Below are positions 4,847 through 5,512 of a stretch of DNA of 5,512 bases, piece by piece. The position numbers and the translations under genes were made by a program. Under the pieces are notes generated by a model. The model was not told the DNA's origin and ran no database searches. It was given only the letters and a program-made list of their open reading frames with translations. The DNA comes from Candidatus Heimdallarchaeota archaeon (GTDB taxonomy: Archaea; Asgardarchaeota; Heimdallarchaeia; Heimdallarchaeales; Heimdallarchaeaceae), in NCBI GenBank assembly GCA_023139025.1, contig JAGLOH010000160.1, positions 1-5,512 of the forward strand, written 5' to 3'. Every line of letters begins with the position of its first letter. Position 1 is the stretch's first letter.

Positions 4847-5512
4847 ATGGAAGATAATGACGATACTTTCGAAGAGCTGAAGATATTCTCTAACAATATT
4901 AGAAGAGAGTTAGTTAGAGTTATTGGAGAATCAGGTTCTATTTCTTTCAGTATGTTAAAAGAAGAATTAACACTTACTGACGGTCGTTTATACTTCCATC
5001 TTAAGAAGATAGATAACTATCTTGAAAAGGATGAACAAAATTACTACAGATTAAATGAAAAAGGAAAAAGGATAACTTTTCAGCTATTTCACGATAAAGA
5101 AGTTTTGATATCAGATATAGTTGCTGGAAGTGAAGAAGATAAATCTATTAGTTTCCTAAACATAATATCACCCCCAGGAATGTTTTATTATTTCCTTGGA
5201 ACAAAAACCAGAAGTTTTATCGAATTGCACATACTTCTCTTAGTGATCTGTTGGTTATTTGGTGTAACTAACAGTAGGTTCAGCTCAATTGAATCAATAT
5301 TCGGAGGCGGTGCAATTGTTAATTCTCTCATATCAATAGCTCATTGGTATGTTTATCTGGGCTTAATTGCGTTATTATTATGGATACTCAAAACCAAATT
5401 TGATTACTTTGAACTGTCAATCAGCGTTTTTATAGGTTTAATTCCCTATATTCTCTACCTTATTCCTGTTGGAATAATCTTCCTAGTGGGTGTAACCGTT
5501 CCTCAATGGGGA
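4847..5512 (+). CDS. Membrane-anchored winged-helix (ArsR-like) transcriptional regulator, 3' end missing
   Basis: The 222 visible residues combine a DNA-binding head with a membrane part. Residues about 8-80 form an ArsR-like winged helix-turn-helix: an N-terminal helix with NNIRRELVRVIGE, the helix pair SFSMLKEELTLTDGRLYFHLKKI with a typical recognition helix, and a wing ending YYRLNEKGKR. After a short acidic linker, hydrophobic segments follow near 124-140, 155-181 and 190-216, and the frame is open to the edge. Such proteins are expected to sit in the cytoplasmic membrane with the DNA-binding head inside. The membrane part, with its FIGLIPYILYLIP segment, faintly resembles Yip1-type domains, but I cannot confirm this. 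The start is the first ATG in frame and lies just downstream of a predicted transcription start. The gene is divergent from the surface-protein gene across a 139-base spacer containing a palindrome, which suggests that it regulates that gene, itself, or both. The target and signal are unknown. Confidence 0.85.
   Translation, partial: MEDNDDTFEELKIFSNNIRRELVRVIGESGSISFSMLKEELTLTDGRLYFHLKKIDNYLEKDEQNYYRLNEKGKRITFQLFHDKEVLISDIVAGSEEDKSISFLNIISPPGMFYYFLGTKTRSFIELHILLLVICWLFGVTNSRFSSIESIFGGGAIVNSLISIAHWYVYLGLIALLLWILKTKFDYFELSISVFIGLIPYILYLIPVGIIFLVGVTVPQWG

Overview
This 5.5 kb, AT-rich window reads as archaeal and most probably Asgard archaeal. The evidence is an Arf/Sar1-type small GTPase, promoters built as TATA-like boxes about 25 bases upstream of leaderless genes, some genes preceded by GGTGA-type ribosome binding sites, oligo-T stretches after genes, and a winged-helix regulator carried on a membrane protein. 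The lineage is inferred from gene content only; no rRNA or other marker gene is present.

Layout from left to right. Positions 1-620 (minus) hold an Arf/Sar1-like GTPase that runs off the left edge. It has all five G motifs, a Sar1-like DLGGH switch II, no ATG/GTG/TTG start, and what looks like the beginning of a second domain after the GTPase fold. A 170-base divergent promoter region separates it from a 12-TM MFS transporter (791-2068, plus) whose signatures resemble the eukaryotic FLVCR (SLC49) choline/ethanolamine/heme-linked carriers. Next is a pirin-family bicupin with all four metal ligands (2174-3037, plus). Its stop codon directly abuts the stop codon of a convergent RimJ/RimL-type GNAT acetyltransferase (3038-3610, minus). 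Then comes a secreted, C-terminally anchored surface protein with one canonical EF-hand-like calcium loop and five N-glycosylation sequons (3685-4707, minus). It is divergent from a winged-helix protein with C-terminal membrane helices (4847 to the right edge, plus). A perfect 7-base inverted repeat lies between the last two promoters.

The genes do not form one operon. Each has its own TATA-like element, and strand changes are frequent. Two divergent pairs are suggestive: GTPase with FLVCR-like carrier, and surface protein with membrane-bound regulator. The second pair, with the palindrome between them, is the most plausible regulatory unit. Nothing in the window is an obvious mobile element, CRISPR array or RNA gene.
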